Of a stretch of DNA of 26,648 nt, positions 1 through 8,002 are shown in pieces. The position numbers and the translations under genes are program-made. The stretch is from Planctomycetales bacterium (lineage in GTDB: Bacteria > Planctomycetota > Phycisphaerae > SM23-33). Positions within the stretch are counted from its first letter, which is position 1. Each line of letters opens with the position of its first letter. The DNA lies in NCBI GenBank assembly GCA_030592655.1, contig JAUVIQ010000014.1:1-26648 (forward strand), written 5' to 3'. A model generated the notes under the pieces. That model worked only from the letters and a program-made list of their open reading frames with translations. It ran no database searches and had not been told where the DNA came from.

Positions 1-1
1 A

Positions 2-778
2 ACCCATCCTGCTGCGATAACGGCTGTTCGGCCAATCCCAAAACAGTCCCGTGATTACAAGGTCGTTCACGTCTTCGTCGCCCTTTGCGACAACCAGCAT
101 CAGGGCATCGTTCCGGTGTCGGTGAGCCTTGGCAACGGGCAGGATCCACGAAACAATCTCTACTGGGGCGCAATGTACGGCGTTAAAACGTTCCTGGCCC
201 GCTCGTCGCATTGGGAGAGGCTTACCGGCTTTACGAAGCCGACAGCCGATGCGATTCTTGACAGGTGCGTCTTTAGAAGCAGAGGTCCGGGCAGGGCGGT
301 TTATGTCGTTGCAGACGCCTACGACGGCGCACGAATGAAAACTACGCTGTCGGATTTCCTCGATGCCGCAGTCGGTTTGAACGTTACCGAGGTCGTTGGT
401 TCCAGTGGTCAGGTTCGTCTTCAGGCGGGCGGATATTCCGACATGGTCTGCTTCGTCGGGCATAACGGTCTGATGGACGTTCGCATATCGGAGTTTCCCG
501 AAAACAGCGGCGGGACGAATCCCGCCTGCGCCGTCGTCCTGGCGTGCAGGAGCCAATCGTATTTCGCCGTCCCGCTGCGAAAGGCCAAATGCAAACCGCT
601 GATTACCACCGCAGGAAATATGGCGCCCGAAGCCTACACGCTCGACGCGATCATTCGCAGTTGGGCCGACGGCGAGGAACCCGCCACCACAAGACAAAAG
701 GCCGCCGACGCTTACGCGAAGTACCAGAAATGCAGCCGACGGGCAGCGATACGCCTGTTCGTAAGCGAGGGACGATGA
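2..778 (+). CDS. Conserved protein, 5' end outside window; possible caspase-fold (clan CD) hydrolase
   Basis: The frame is open from the left edge, so the N-terminus is missing; the first visible GTG (116) lies inside the conserved stretch VHVFVALCDNQHQGIVPV and is not the start. I recognise the GNGQDPRNNLYWG block as typical of an uncharacterised bacterial family. Later segments include VVADAYDG, VGHNGLMD and VVLACRS, then TTAGNMAPEAY. A His-Gly motif after one hydrophobic strand and an Ala-Cys motif after the next resembles the catalytic dyad of clan CD (caspase-like) peptidases, but this is inference and no activity is established. No signal peptide can be judged because the start is absent. 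It ends 143 bases before the first propeller gene and may belong to a separate unit. I am confident that it is a real gene and unsure of its function. Confidence 0.75.
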   Translation, partial: THPAAITAVRPIPKQSRDYKVVHVFVALCDNQHQGIVPVSVSLGNGQDPRNNLYWGAMYGVKTFLARSSHWERLTGFTKPTADAILDRCVFRSRGPGRAVYVVADAYDGARMKTTLSDFLDAAVGLNVTEVVGSSGQVRLQAGGYSDMVCFVGHNGLMDVRISEFPENSGGTNPACAVVLACRSQSYFAVPLRKAKCKPLITTAGNMAPEAYTLDAIIRSWADGEEPATTRQKAADAYAKYQKCSRRAAIRLFVSEGR

Positions 779-921
779 CTGTTGCTCAAACTGGTCAAAT
801 TCCATTGATAAAGGTACTGGGAAAGATGCAGTGAGGCGGAAAACCGGTTACACTTGTAGTTAGTAAGGTTGGAATTTGCAGGCCCATGCGGGTCTGTGAT
901 TATTACAAAGATGAGGAAAAG

Positions 922-3135
922 ATGAACCATAAGGTCAAAAAGGTCGTCTTGCCGGTCGCGTTCGTATTCGTGATGGTCGGATTGGCCCTGCCGGCGCAGG
1001 GAAAAGACGGTAAAAAAGATAAACCGACACCTCTAAAGCAAACCAGCCCGATGATGGGGATTCTGGTCAATGTCGATGAAGAAATGGGCGAGTACATCAA
1101 GGACGCCGAAAAGATGATCGCCCGGAAAGATTACGCCGATGCGATCGAGATACTTCAGATTCTGCTGGATCGTCCCGGGCAGTGCTTTGCCCCCACGGAA
1201 GACCCCCGCTGCTTCATTACCCTGACGGCCAGGGTCAACGAGGTAATCGGACAACTGCCGCCGGAGGGGATGAAACTGTATCGTCGCCTTTATGATATCA
1301 AGGCCGGTCGGATGTTTCGCGCCGCTTCCGAGCGGTTCGATGAATCGGCCCTGCGAGACATCGCCTGCCGATACTTCCACACAAGTTTCGGTGGGAAGGC
1401 GCTGAACCTGCTCGGCGGGATCATGTTCGACCGGGGCGAGTTTTCACAGGCCGCCCGGTGCTGGCAGAGAATCCTTTCATCCCTTGGAGGCAGGGAGGAG
1501 GCGGTGCTGTTGGCGAAGATTGCCGTGGCGTATCACTTTACCGGCGATGCCGACAGATCGACTGAAGCGATGAAACTGCTGATCGGGAAGCATCCGAAGA
1601 CCCGTGCAGTCATCGGCTCAAAGGAGCAAAATATCGCATCCTTTGCGCGTCGGGTTCTTGCCGGGTCGGTGCCGTTTGCCGATTCTATCCGCGCCAAAGG
1701 CTGGCCCTCGCTGGCGGGGGCGCCCGATTCAACGGCGGTGATGAGTCCGTGCAAACCGGTTATGGACCGGCGATGGACTGTCCCAGGTGGAGACATCCGA
1801 GCCAATCCCGACATCAAGGCGGCGCTGGGGTTGACGTCTGTAACGTTCCAACTGATTCCCAAATCGGCGCGCGTCAGACTGAATGCCGGTCGGATCAGGT
1901 TCACTCTCTGGACCGGAAGCGGGGCCCGGCGGTTAAGCGTACCGCCACTTATCCATCCGGTAGTTACCGGTACGACAGTCCTTTACCGCTCTGCCGAGAG
2001 CGTCTTCGCACACGACCTGACCACCGGAGAAAAACTGTGGGAAAGCAAGGATTTTTCCCTGTTTCGCCGGATACCGAAAGCAAGCACTTACCGTCCCACG
2101 CCGATGGAAGAGCGTGGTTTGTGGACGCTGACTGCCGGTGGCGGAAGGGTCTTCGCCGTTGGCGAATTTTTCCCGGCCAGAGAGTCGAGGGCGCGAGGCC
2201 GGAACCTGCAATCCAAAGACACCTCCGTTTTGGCGGCGTTGTCGGTCAACGGCGAGGGTTGTCTTCTCTGGCGAATCGGCCAGGGTGAGGGGAATACCGA
2301 CGTGGTTCGCGGCGGGAAGTTCCTGGCCGCTCCGACCTTCGTCGCAGGCCGATTGTACACTTTGGTGAAATATAAAAGTGCACACTACCTCGTATGCCTG
2401 GATGCCGAAAACGGGGCAGTAGTGTGGGAATCACTGATCGGGCAAATGCCGATACACACCCTTTTCAACGCCGTTATGGTTTATATGCCCGACGAGGGCA
2501 GCGCCCCTGCCGTAGCGGGCGGGCGAGTATTCGTCGTTACCAATAAAGGCGTGATTGTCGCGTTCGATGCCGATACAGGTCGACCGACGTGGGCATATCA
2601 GTATGAAAGCAACAAAGAACTTGTGCTGAAAAGAGAGAAGACAATCGGCGCGCTCGCCATGCTGAGTTCACCTCACGCGCCCAACCCCGTCGTGGTAACA
2701 GAAGGGAGGGTGTACTGCCTTCCCGCCGACTGCGACAAACTCCTCGCCCTGCGAACCGATACGGGCCGGTTGGAATGGAGCATTGACCGAAAGAAACTTG
2801 GGAACCTGACGGCGCTGGGAAATTCCCGCCTGCTTCTGTCAGGAAAGGGGCTTCGCATAATTGACGCAGCCACCGGCAAGGAGGTCTGGACGGCCAAAAA
2901 GGTCAGCGGCGTCCACGGTCGGCCTGCGGTTACAACCGATGCCATCCTGGCGTCGGGAAAAGGGGAGATTGTTCGCGTATCGCTGAAGGATTTTTCCGTA
3001 ACACGCCTGCCGGTGAAGCAGCCCGACGCGATCCTGGGTAATCTTATCTGCGTCGATGGTAAACTCATCGCCGCCAATGCAGCGGGCGTCTCGGCCTATT
3101 TCCCTGCTGTTTCTACGAGGAGTATTCAAGAGTGA
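922..3135 (+). CDS. Exported TPR-like and PQQ beta-propeller protein (paralogue 1)
   Basis: Predicted envelope protein of about 737 residues. The N-terminus (MNHKVKKVV then a hydrophobic stretch ending LPAQG) looks like a Sec signal peptide. I chose ATG 922 over ATG 886 because GAGGA lies just upstream and the signal peptide starts there; ATG 886 sits in the loop of a small hairpin (879-896). Residues about 45-230 are helical, TPR-like (KDYADAIEILQ, DRGEFSQAARCW). The C-terminal two thirds carries PQQ-type propeller blades with the AxDxxTGxxxW signature: HDLTTGEKLW, LDAENGAVVW, FDADTGRPTW, LRTDTGRLEW and IDAATGKEVW. These propellers usually act as scaffolds (BamB-like) or, in quinoproteins, bind PQQ; nothing here shows cofactor binding or an enzymatic role. 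It overlaps its paralogue by 4 bases (GTGA), so the two are probably translationally coupled. Confidence 0.88.
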   Translation: MNHKVKKVVLPVAFVFVMVGLALPAQGKDGKKDKPTPLKQTSPMMGILVNVDEEMGEYIKDAEKMIARKDYADAIEILQILLDRPGQCFAPTEDPRCFITLTARVNEVIGQLPPEGMKLYRRLYDIKAGRMFRAASERFDESALRDIACRYFHTSFGGKALNLLGGIMFDRGEFSQAARCWQRILSSLGGREEAVLLAKIAVAYHFTGDADRSTEAMKLLIGKHPKTRAVIGSKEQNIASFARRVLAGSVPFADSIRAKGWPSLAGAPDSTAVMSPCKPVMDRRWTVPGGDIRANPDIKAALGLTSVTFQLIPKSARVRLNAGRIRFTLWTGSGARRLSVPPLIHPVVTGTTVLYRSAESVFAHDLTTGEKLWESKDFSLFRRIPKASTYRPTPMEERGLWTLTAGGGRVFAVGEFFPARESRARGRNLQSKDTSVLAALSVNGEGCLLWRIGQGEGNTDVVRGGKFLAAPTFVAGRLYTLVKYKSAHYLVCLDAENGAVVWESLIGQMPIHTLFNAVMVYMPDEGSAPAVAGGRVFVVTNKGVIVAFDADTGRPTWAYQYESNKELVLKREKTIGALAMLSSPHAPNPVVVTEGRVYCLPADCDKLLALRTDTGRLEWSIDRKKLGNLTALGNSRLLLSGKGLRIIDAATGKEVWTAKKVSGVHGRPAVTTDAILASGKGEIVRVSLKDFSVTRLPVKQPDAILGNLICVDGKLIAANAAGVSAYFPAVSTRSIQE

Positions 3136-5456
3136 ACCGTAAGGACAACAAAACTGCATCACTGGCCGTTCTCGTATTCGTAATGGCCGGACCGGCACTG
3201 CTGCTGATGGTGCAAAGCAATGCCGCCGCTGCCGAGGCTTCAGGCCCACCGCATGAGAAGGAGAAGCGCAAGCCCATAGTCCTGATTAACGTCGATGAGG
3301 AGATGAGCGGATACGTCCGGCAAGCCGAAAAGTTGGTCGAGCAGAAGGATTACGCCGACGCGATTGACATCCTCCAAACCCTTTTGGATCGACCTGGACA
3401 TTGCTTCGTTCCAACCGAAGACCCCGGCCGGTTCGTTTCTCTGGCGACCAGGATCAACGAGACAATCGGCCAGTTGCCGACGGAGGGCGTGGAACTGTAC
3501 CGGAGAATGTATGATGCCCGCGCCGAGCGGCTTTTCAGCACCGCCGCCGAGCGGTTCGATGAATCCGCCCTGTGCGACATCATCGACCGTTACCGTCACA
3601 CCAGTTACGGCAATAAGGCTTTGAACCTGCTCGGCGAGGTCCTGTTCGACCGTGGCGAGTTTTCACAGGCCGCCCGGTGCTGGCGCGAGATCATTCAGTC
3701 CACGGATTACACAGATTCTAAAGGTGAAAAATCCGCCGTTCGACTTCGCTCCCCTCGGCTTCGCTCGGGGCGGGCATGGCGAGCAATCCTGCTGGCCAAG
3801 GTTGCCGTGGCTCATCATTTCGCCGGCGAGTCGGTTCGATCGTCCGAGGTGATGAAGGTGCTGGCCCAGCGGCATTCGAAGGCCGAGACCGCTATTGGCG
3901 GCAAGACGCAGAACGTTGCGGACTTCGCGAGGCGGATGCTCGCGGCGCCTCCGCCGATTGTGGTCATTCACCGCGTCGAGGACTGGCCGTCCTTGTCCGG
4001 GTCGCCCGATTCGCTGGCAGTGATGAGTCCGGTCCGGCCCGTGCTCGGTCTGACCCCGCGATGGTCTGTCCCCGGCGGCAAACTGAAGAGCAATCCCAAC
4101 ATCGAGGCGGCGCTATTGGCTATTCCCGCTGCGTACGGTCGTCGTCTGGTAACGCCGGCGAACACGTCAATGAGCGGTGGGAGCGTTGTGTACCTCGCCC
4201 CGTGCGGCGTGCGGGCTACCAAGAGGCGTCAGATGGTTATGCAGACCCTGATCCACCCGATAGTCGTCGGAACGACCGTGCTATACCGCTCGTCTAACGG
4301 AATCGTCGCCTGTAACCTGCTGACTGGCAAGGAGATATGGAAAACACCTGTCTTCGACCTGTACCGCTCTGGCGGGACGTTGCGTTACCACGTGGTCTTT
4401 CCCGTCCCCACGTCGGTGGAGAACAGGGGGATGTGGACGCTGACAGCAGGAGAGTCAAAGGTCTTCGCTGTGGGCAAATTTTTCCCGTACAGTACCCTTT
4501 ACCTCAACCAATGGAGGCGAGGATGGACCGACAACCGTAAGAGCGACACCTCTGTGCTGGCGGCCTTCTCGATTGACGATCAGGGCAGTCTGATCTGGGA
4601 AATCGGCGGGGGCAAAGGGCAGAGCGCCCTTCTTCGCAACGGGAAATATCCCTGTGCGCCGACCTGCGCCGCCGGAAAAGTGTACACAATGGTCGAATAC
4701 GGGTCTTCCTACTACCTGGTGTGCCTGAATGCCGAAAACGGGCGGCTGGTGTGGTCGGCGAAGGTCGGACAGAGGCCCGTGCCGCCCGCGGCGCATGGTT
4801 GGTCCAGTATAGGTTACAGGCGAGAGCGGGGCAGTCCGCCGGTAGTGGCGGACGGGCGGGTTTTCGCCACCACCAACGGCGGCGTGATGGTCGCATTTGA
4901 GGCCGAGACAGGCCGGCCGACGTGGGCTTACCAGTACGACAGCACCGCCAATCGGCACTGGAAGGGTGCCAGACCAGCAGAGCCCCCTGCCTATCCGCCC
5001 AATCCCATCGTAGTTACCAAAGGCAGGATAATCTGCCTGCCCGCCGACGGCAAAGAGGTCCTGGCCCTGCGGGCCGATACCGGGAAGTTGGAGTGGAGCA
5101 TCGACCGTCGAGGTCAGCGCGACCTGACGGCCGTGAACAGTTTACGATTACTGCTGTCTGGTAAAGGGATTCGCATAATCGACGCAGCCACCGGCAAGGA
5201 GGTCTGGGCGGGCGGGAAGATTACCGGCATCCACGGCCGACCTGCGGTTACGACCGATGCGATCCTGGCGTCGGGAAAAGGAGAGATTATCCGTGTATCT
5301 CTGAAGGATTTCTCCGTTACCCGCCTGCCCGTCAAGCAGCCCGACGCTATCTTGGGAAACCTCATTTGCGCCAACGGCAAACTCATCGCCGCCAATGCCG
5401 CCGGCGTGTCCGCGTACTTTGCTCCTCCATCCAAGCGGGAAAATCATAATCCGTAA
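3132..5456 (+). CDS. Exported TPR-like and PQQ beta-propeller protein (paralogue 2)
   Basis: Protein of 774 residues with the same architecture as its upstream neighbour: signal peptide (hydrophobic run from about residue 10, ending near AAAEA), TPR-like N-terminal half (KDYADAIDILQ, DRGEFSQAARCW), and propeller blades NLLTGKEIW, LNAENGRLVW, FEAETGRPTW, LRADTGKLEW and IDAATGKEVW. The start is a GTG overlapping the upstream stop (GTGA), so expression is likely coupled. Compared with paralogue 1 it carries about 21 extra residues between CWREII and LLAKVAV; these are encoded by repeat-like DNA (see the repeat at 3700-3782). The last roughly 90 residues are far more similar between the paralogues than the middle. 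It ends 45 bases from the convergent LarA-like gene. Tandem duplication is clear; the function is unknown beyond probable periplasmic scaffolding. Confidence 0.88.
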   Translation: MNRKDNKTASLAVLVFVMAGPALLLMVQSNAAAAEASGPPHEKEKRKPIVLINVDEEMSGYVRQAEKLVEQKDYADAIDILQTLLDRPGHCFVPTEDPGRFVSLATRINETIGQLPTEGVELYRRMYDARAERLFSTAAERFDESALCDIIDRYRHTSYGNKALNLLGEVLFDRGEFSQAARCWREIIQSTDYTDSKGEKSAVRLRSPRLRSGRAWRAILLAKVAVAHHFAGESVRSSEVMKVLAQRHSKAETAIGGKTQNVADFARRMLAAPPPIVVIHRVEDWPSLSGSPDSLAVMSPVRPVLGLTPRWSVPGGKLKSNPNIEAALLAIPAAYGRRLVTPANTSMSGGSVVYLAPCGVRATKRRQMVMQTLIHPIVVGTTVLYRSSNGIVACNLLTGKEIWKTPVFDLYRSGGTLRYHVVFPVPTSVENRGMWTLTAGESKVFAVGKFFPYSTLYLNQWRRGWTDNRKSDTSVLAAFSIDDQGSLIWEIGGGKGQSALLRNGKYPCAPTCAAGKVYTMVEYGSSYYLVCLNAENGRLVWSAKVGQRPVPPAAHGWSSIGYRRERGSPPVVADGRVFATTNGGVMVAFEAETGRPTWAYQYDSTANRHWKGARPAEPPAYPPNPIVVTKGRIICLPADGKEVLALRADTGKLEWSIDRRGQRDLTAVNSLRLLLSGKGIRIIDAATGKEVWAGGKITGIHGRPAVTTDAILASGKGEIIRVSLKDFSVTRLPVKQPDAILGNLICANGKLIAANAAGVSAYFAPPSKRENHNP
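3700..3782 (+). repeat. Repeat-like DNA inserted in frame in propeller gene 2
   Basis: This stretch is absent from the paralogous gene. It starts with CCACGGATTACACAGATT (3700-3717), a word I know as a common intergenic repeat motif in environmental genomes. It continues with two TTCGCTC words (3745 and 3760) flanking CCCC and GGGG arms that can pair. It keeps the reading frame and encodes STDYTDSKG followed by an Arg/Ser-rich stretch. The net excess over the paralogue is about 63 bases. Its recognition as a repeat rests on motif memory, not a search. Confidence 0.55.
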
Positions 5457-5501
5457 AACCTCCTGTTAGATATTGCGAGGCGGCAACCTGCCGATGTCTC
5501 G

Positions 5502-6839
5502 TTACCGTCGCAGGATTGGGTAACTTATTCCTCCGGAGGGGAAGACGACGACGCGCTTTGGGCCTTTACCGAGCAGGTCGTCGGCGGCTGCGAATGCTTC
5601 GGCGGGGTCGGCATAAACGGTCAGTCCGGGCATTTTTTCGTCGGCATCGGCAATAGCGGGCGAAACCATTATGATGGTGTTTCGCTGGATGATCTGCAAC
5701 GCCAGGCGGACGAAGAAGGCGGCATCCCCGCTGAGGGTGGGAACCAATCTGGTCAACAACGACGCCATTGCGTTCGCCCCCAACAAACGAACGACCCGAC
5801 GGACAAACCTGGGACTAATCGGAAACTTCGGCGTCGGCATGTTCACTCCGCCCGGGCAGCGCGCCAGGCAGATAAGCACACCGTTATCACGCCCCGCCCA
5901 GCAGGTGTTGGCGATGGCTTTGAATGCCTGCCAGAGATCGAAATCACGAGGCCAGGCGTTGACGATAACCACGTCGGCGGGCGATTCGAGGATGATTCCG
6001 CAACCGGCTGAACAGTGCTTGGCAAGCATCCTCTGGCAGGTAATGATGTCCCCGGCGGCAACGGTTGAAAGACCGTTCTCGGCGTCAAGGACGTACTGCA
6101 CACCGAAAGATTTTCCACCGGACGCATCGACGAGAGAACCGGCGGCGTCTATCAATCGTCGCATACGATTGAGACGGGCAGGCTGACCGACCTGCTGGGT
6201 GTTCCGACGGGGAACAGAGACAAGATGGAGCCGGCGAATAGTCTCCAGATGGGCGCATCCGGGGACGAACATCTTGTAACCCCCGCCGAATCCCGCCTGA
6301 AGGTGCGGACTGACCGACGTAACAACTATCCGCAGGTCAGCGCCGACGACGCCGCGATCCACAAGCAGGTCGATACAGGCCCCACCGGCACGGACCTGAC
6401 CGAGATTGACGTAAGCGTCCCGATCACGCCACGGATTGCATCGCCAGGCGATATTTGCCGCCAGACCCGCCCCGATTTTCCCTGCTGCTTCGTCCGGCGT
6501 CAGAGGCGGGTGCATACCGGTGGCGAAAAATATCTCGACGTTCTCGTCGGGAATACCGGCGTGGTGAAATTCGCGGAAAACCGCCTCCAGTATAACCGGC
6601 AGCGGACTGTAGCGGGTGAGGTCTTCAACGATAATGACAACACGTGCGCCGGGTCTGGCCGAAAGGAGTTTCGCCAGCGGAGGGACCCCTTCAGGCTGGG
6701 ACAAAGCGCCGGCCAGACGCTCAGGCCAGTCTTCACCGGCAGAAGAAACCGAAGGCGACGCGATCTGCTGAACCGTCCAGTCAGCCGGTAACGCCATCGT
6801 CAGCGTATCGTCGCCCCATGGTATTGAAATATCAGTCAT
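5502..6839 (-). CDS. LarA family (nickel-pincer-dependent lactate racemase-like) protein
   Basis: Protein of 445 residues, the usual length for the LarA/DUF2088 family. LarA racemises lactate using a nickel-pincer nucleotide covalently attached to a lysine; other members act on other 2-hydroxy acids. Key positions are present: D73-L-T-R76, H110 in FATGMHPPLTPDE, and H179 and K189 in HLQAGFGGGYKMFVPG. The His to Lys spacing (10) matches H174/K184 of LarA, so catalysis and cofactor attachment appear intact. The substrate cannot be inferred. No cofactor-synthesis genes (larB, larC, larE) occur in the window. It is cytoplasmic with no signal peptide. The start ATG 6839 has a weak AGGTGA upstream. 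It is separated from the upstream methyltransferase gene by a hairpin repeat, so it may not be co-transcribed with it. Confidence 0.85.
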   Translation of the reverse strand: MTDISIPWGDDTLTMALPADWTVQQIASPSVSSAGEDWPERLAGALSQPEGVPPLAKLLSARPGARVVIIVEDLTRYSPLPVILEAVFREFHHAGIPDENVEIFFATGMHPPLTPDEAAGKIGAGLAANIAWRCNPWRDRDAYVNLGQVRAGGACIDLLVDRGVVGADLRIVVTSVSPHLQAGFGGGYKMFVPGCAHLETIRRLHLVSVPRRNTQQVGQPARLNRMRRLIDAAGSLVDASGGKSFGVQYVLDAENGLSTVAAGDIITCQRMLAKHCSAGCGIILESPADVVIVNAWPRDFDLWQAFKAIANTCWAGRDNGVLICLARCPGGVNMPTPKFPISPRFVRRVVRLLGANAMASLLTRLVPTLSGDAAFFVRLALQIIQRNTIIMVSPAIADADEKMPGLTVYADPAEAFAAADDLLGKGPKRVVVFPSGGISYPILRR

Positions 6840-6887
6840 TTTGCCGCTTCACCTGTGGTCCGGTTCGAGGGGGCAAGTAAGAATATA

Positions 6888-7018
6888 TAACAAAAAGAAA
6901 TTCACCGCAGTCCGTAGGACTCTTCGAGAGCACGCAGAGAACGCAGAGAAAAGAAACAAAAAAGTTTTTTTTATTTGTCCTCTGCGTCCTCTGCGATCTC
7001 TGCGGTTCATTTTGTTAT
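6888..7018. repeat. Long inverted repeat of CTCTGCG type with internal insertion
   Basis: The left arm (about 6888-6951) contains TTCACCGCAG and ACGCAGAGAACGCAGAG; the right arm (about 6976-7018) contains CTCTGCGTCCTCTGCG and CTCTGCGGTTCATTTTGTTA, its approximate reverse complement. A T-rich centre separates them. The left arm is interrupted by about 18 bases (6911-6928) containing the palindrome GTCCGTAGGAC, which the right arm lacks. The element fills most of the gap between the LarA-like and methyltransferase genes. Confidence 0.8.
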
Positions 7019-7028
7019 GGTTTCTAAG

Positions 7029-7889
7029 TCAATCCGTCGCCTCTACCTTCCTGCCGACGATAACATGATAGACGCCCAGGGGTTCACGATGTGAAAGAAA
7101 ATTTCCGAATCCTGCCTGCCTCATCAGTTCGGATAACTCGCCGGGCGAGCGGTGATTCATATTAAGCCCAAAGACACGCCGGAAAAAACGGTCCGTACCG
7201 TGGGATTTGGAAATGGAGTTGAAAACAATCGGCGCACCTTTCGGCATGACGTCAGCCGCCGCTCGCGCAATGGTAACGATCTGCTCGTCGTCAAGGTATT
7301 CGCAGATACCCATCATCTTGACGATGTGAGGCTGATCGTGGAAGTATTCATGCAGGTCGCGAACATCGGCCTGGATGAAACTGACGTGATCGCCCAAGCC
7401 TAGATCGTTCGCCAGTTTCCTGCCAAAATCAAACGAATCGGAATTGAGATCGACGAGCGTCGCGTGAGAGGCCGTTTTCGCTTTGGACATCGCCTCGGTG
7501 ATAATCTGTCCGGGACCCGCGCCCAGACACAAAACATGCGTCGAATCAGACCCGTCGGCGTCGATCAGGTCGGCGATCAGGTGCGACGCCAGACGCTTGC
7601 GATTGCGAAGCGCCGTCGGGACGGTTCCGGCTTTGACCAATATTTTATCGGCGATCTGGGAACACTGACCATTGTAGGAGATTACCATGCTCCGCCATCC
7701 GCCCGGATCAGCCCAGTTCGCTTCAGCCAGTTCGCTCTTACCGAAACGAAGTACTGCTTTGGTCAGACCAGCCGGTAAATAATTCGCCAACGGATTGACC
7801 AACACGCACTTGATGGCGCGCTTGAGCGGAGAAAACGTCTCAAAGCCCACATCCGGCGGCTCGCGATTTTCAATCAGTTCGATTGTCAT
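7029..7889 (-). CDS. Class I SAM-dependent methyltransferase
   Basis: Protein of 286 residues. The Rossmann methyltransferase signature is clear: motif I VLCLGAGPGQ (about residues 118-127), an acidic residue ending the next strand (ATLVDLNSDSFD), FIQADVRDL, and then VKMMGICEYLDDEQI. An N-terminal helical region of about 100 residues precedes the SAM domain, and the C-terminus (RSPGELSELMRQAGF) matches the usual last strands of the fold. The substrate cannot be assigned from sequence alone. It lies downstream of parB on the same strand with a gap of 113 bases in which I see no clear terminator or promoter. The start ATG 7889 opens MTIELIENREPP; no strong Shine-Dalgarno is visible. Confidence 0.8.
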   Translation of the reverse strand: MTIELIENREPPDVGFETFSPLKRAIKCVLVNPLANYLPAGLTKAVLRFGKSELAEANWADPGGWRSMVISYNGQCSQIADKILVKAGTVPTALRNRKRLASHLIADLIDADGSDSTHVLCLGAGPGQIITEAMSKAKTASHATLVDLNSDSFDFGRKLANDLGLGDHVSFIQADVRDLHEYFHDQPHIVKMMGICEYLDDEQIVTIARAAADVMPKGAPIVFNSISKSHGTDRFFRRVFGLNMNHRSPGELSELMRQAGFGNFLSHREPLGVYHVIVGRKVEATD

Positions 7890-8002
7890 TGGTGATTAAG
7901 TATATCGTTCCGCAGAGACAGTTACCATCAATACTATAAAGAAGACGCGACAGTAATCCGTAACCCATTGCCGCCCAAGGGGATGCGCAATCGACACGAT
8001 AG

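Noticed and set aside
1749..2385. Several 90-180 codon frames on both strands within the propeller genes
   Set aside because: These are shadows created by codon bias in a GC-rich gene; the propeller frame has repeated blade motifs throughout.
5457..5501. Hairpin CGGCA-ACC-TGCCG between convergent genes as a bidirectional terminator
   Set aside because: The stem is only 5 bp and there is no T-run on either side.
6225..6791. Open frame of 188 codons on the + strand opposite the LarA-like gene
   Set aside because: Antisense shadow of a well-supported gene with intact catalytic motifs; no ribosome-binding site or family resemblance.
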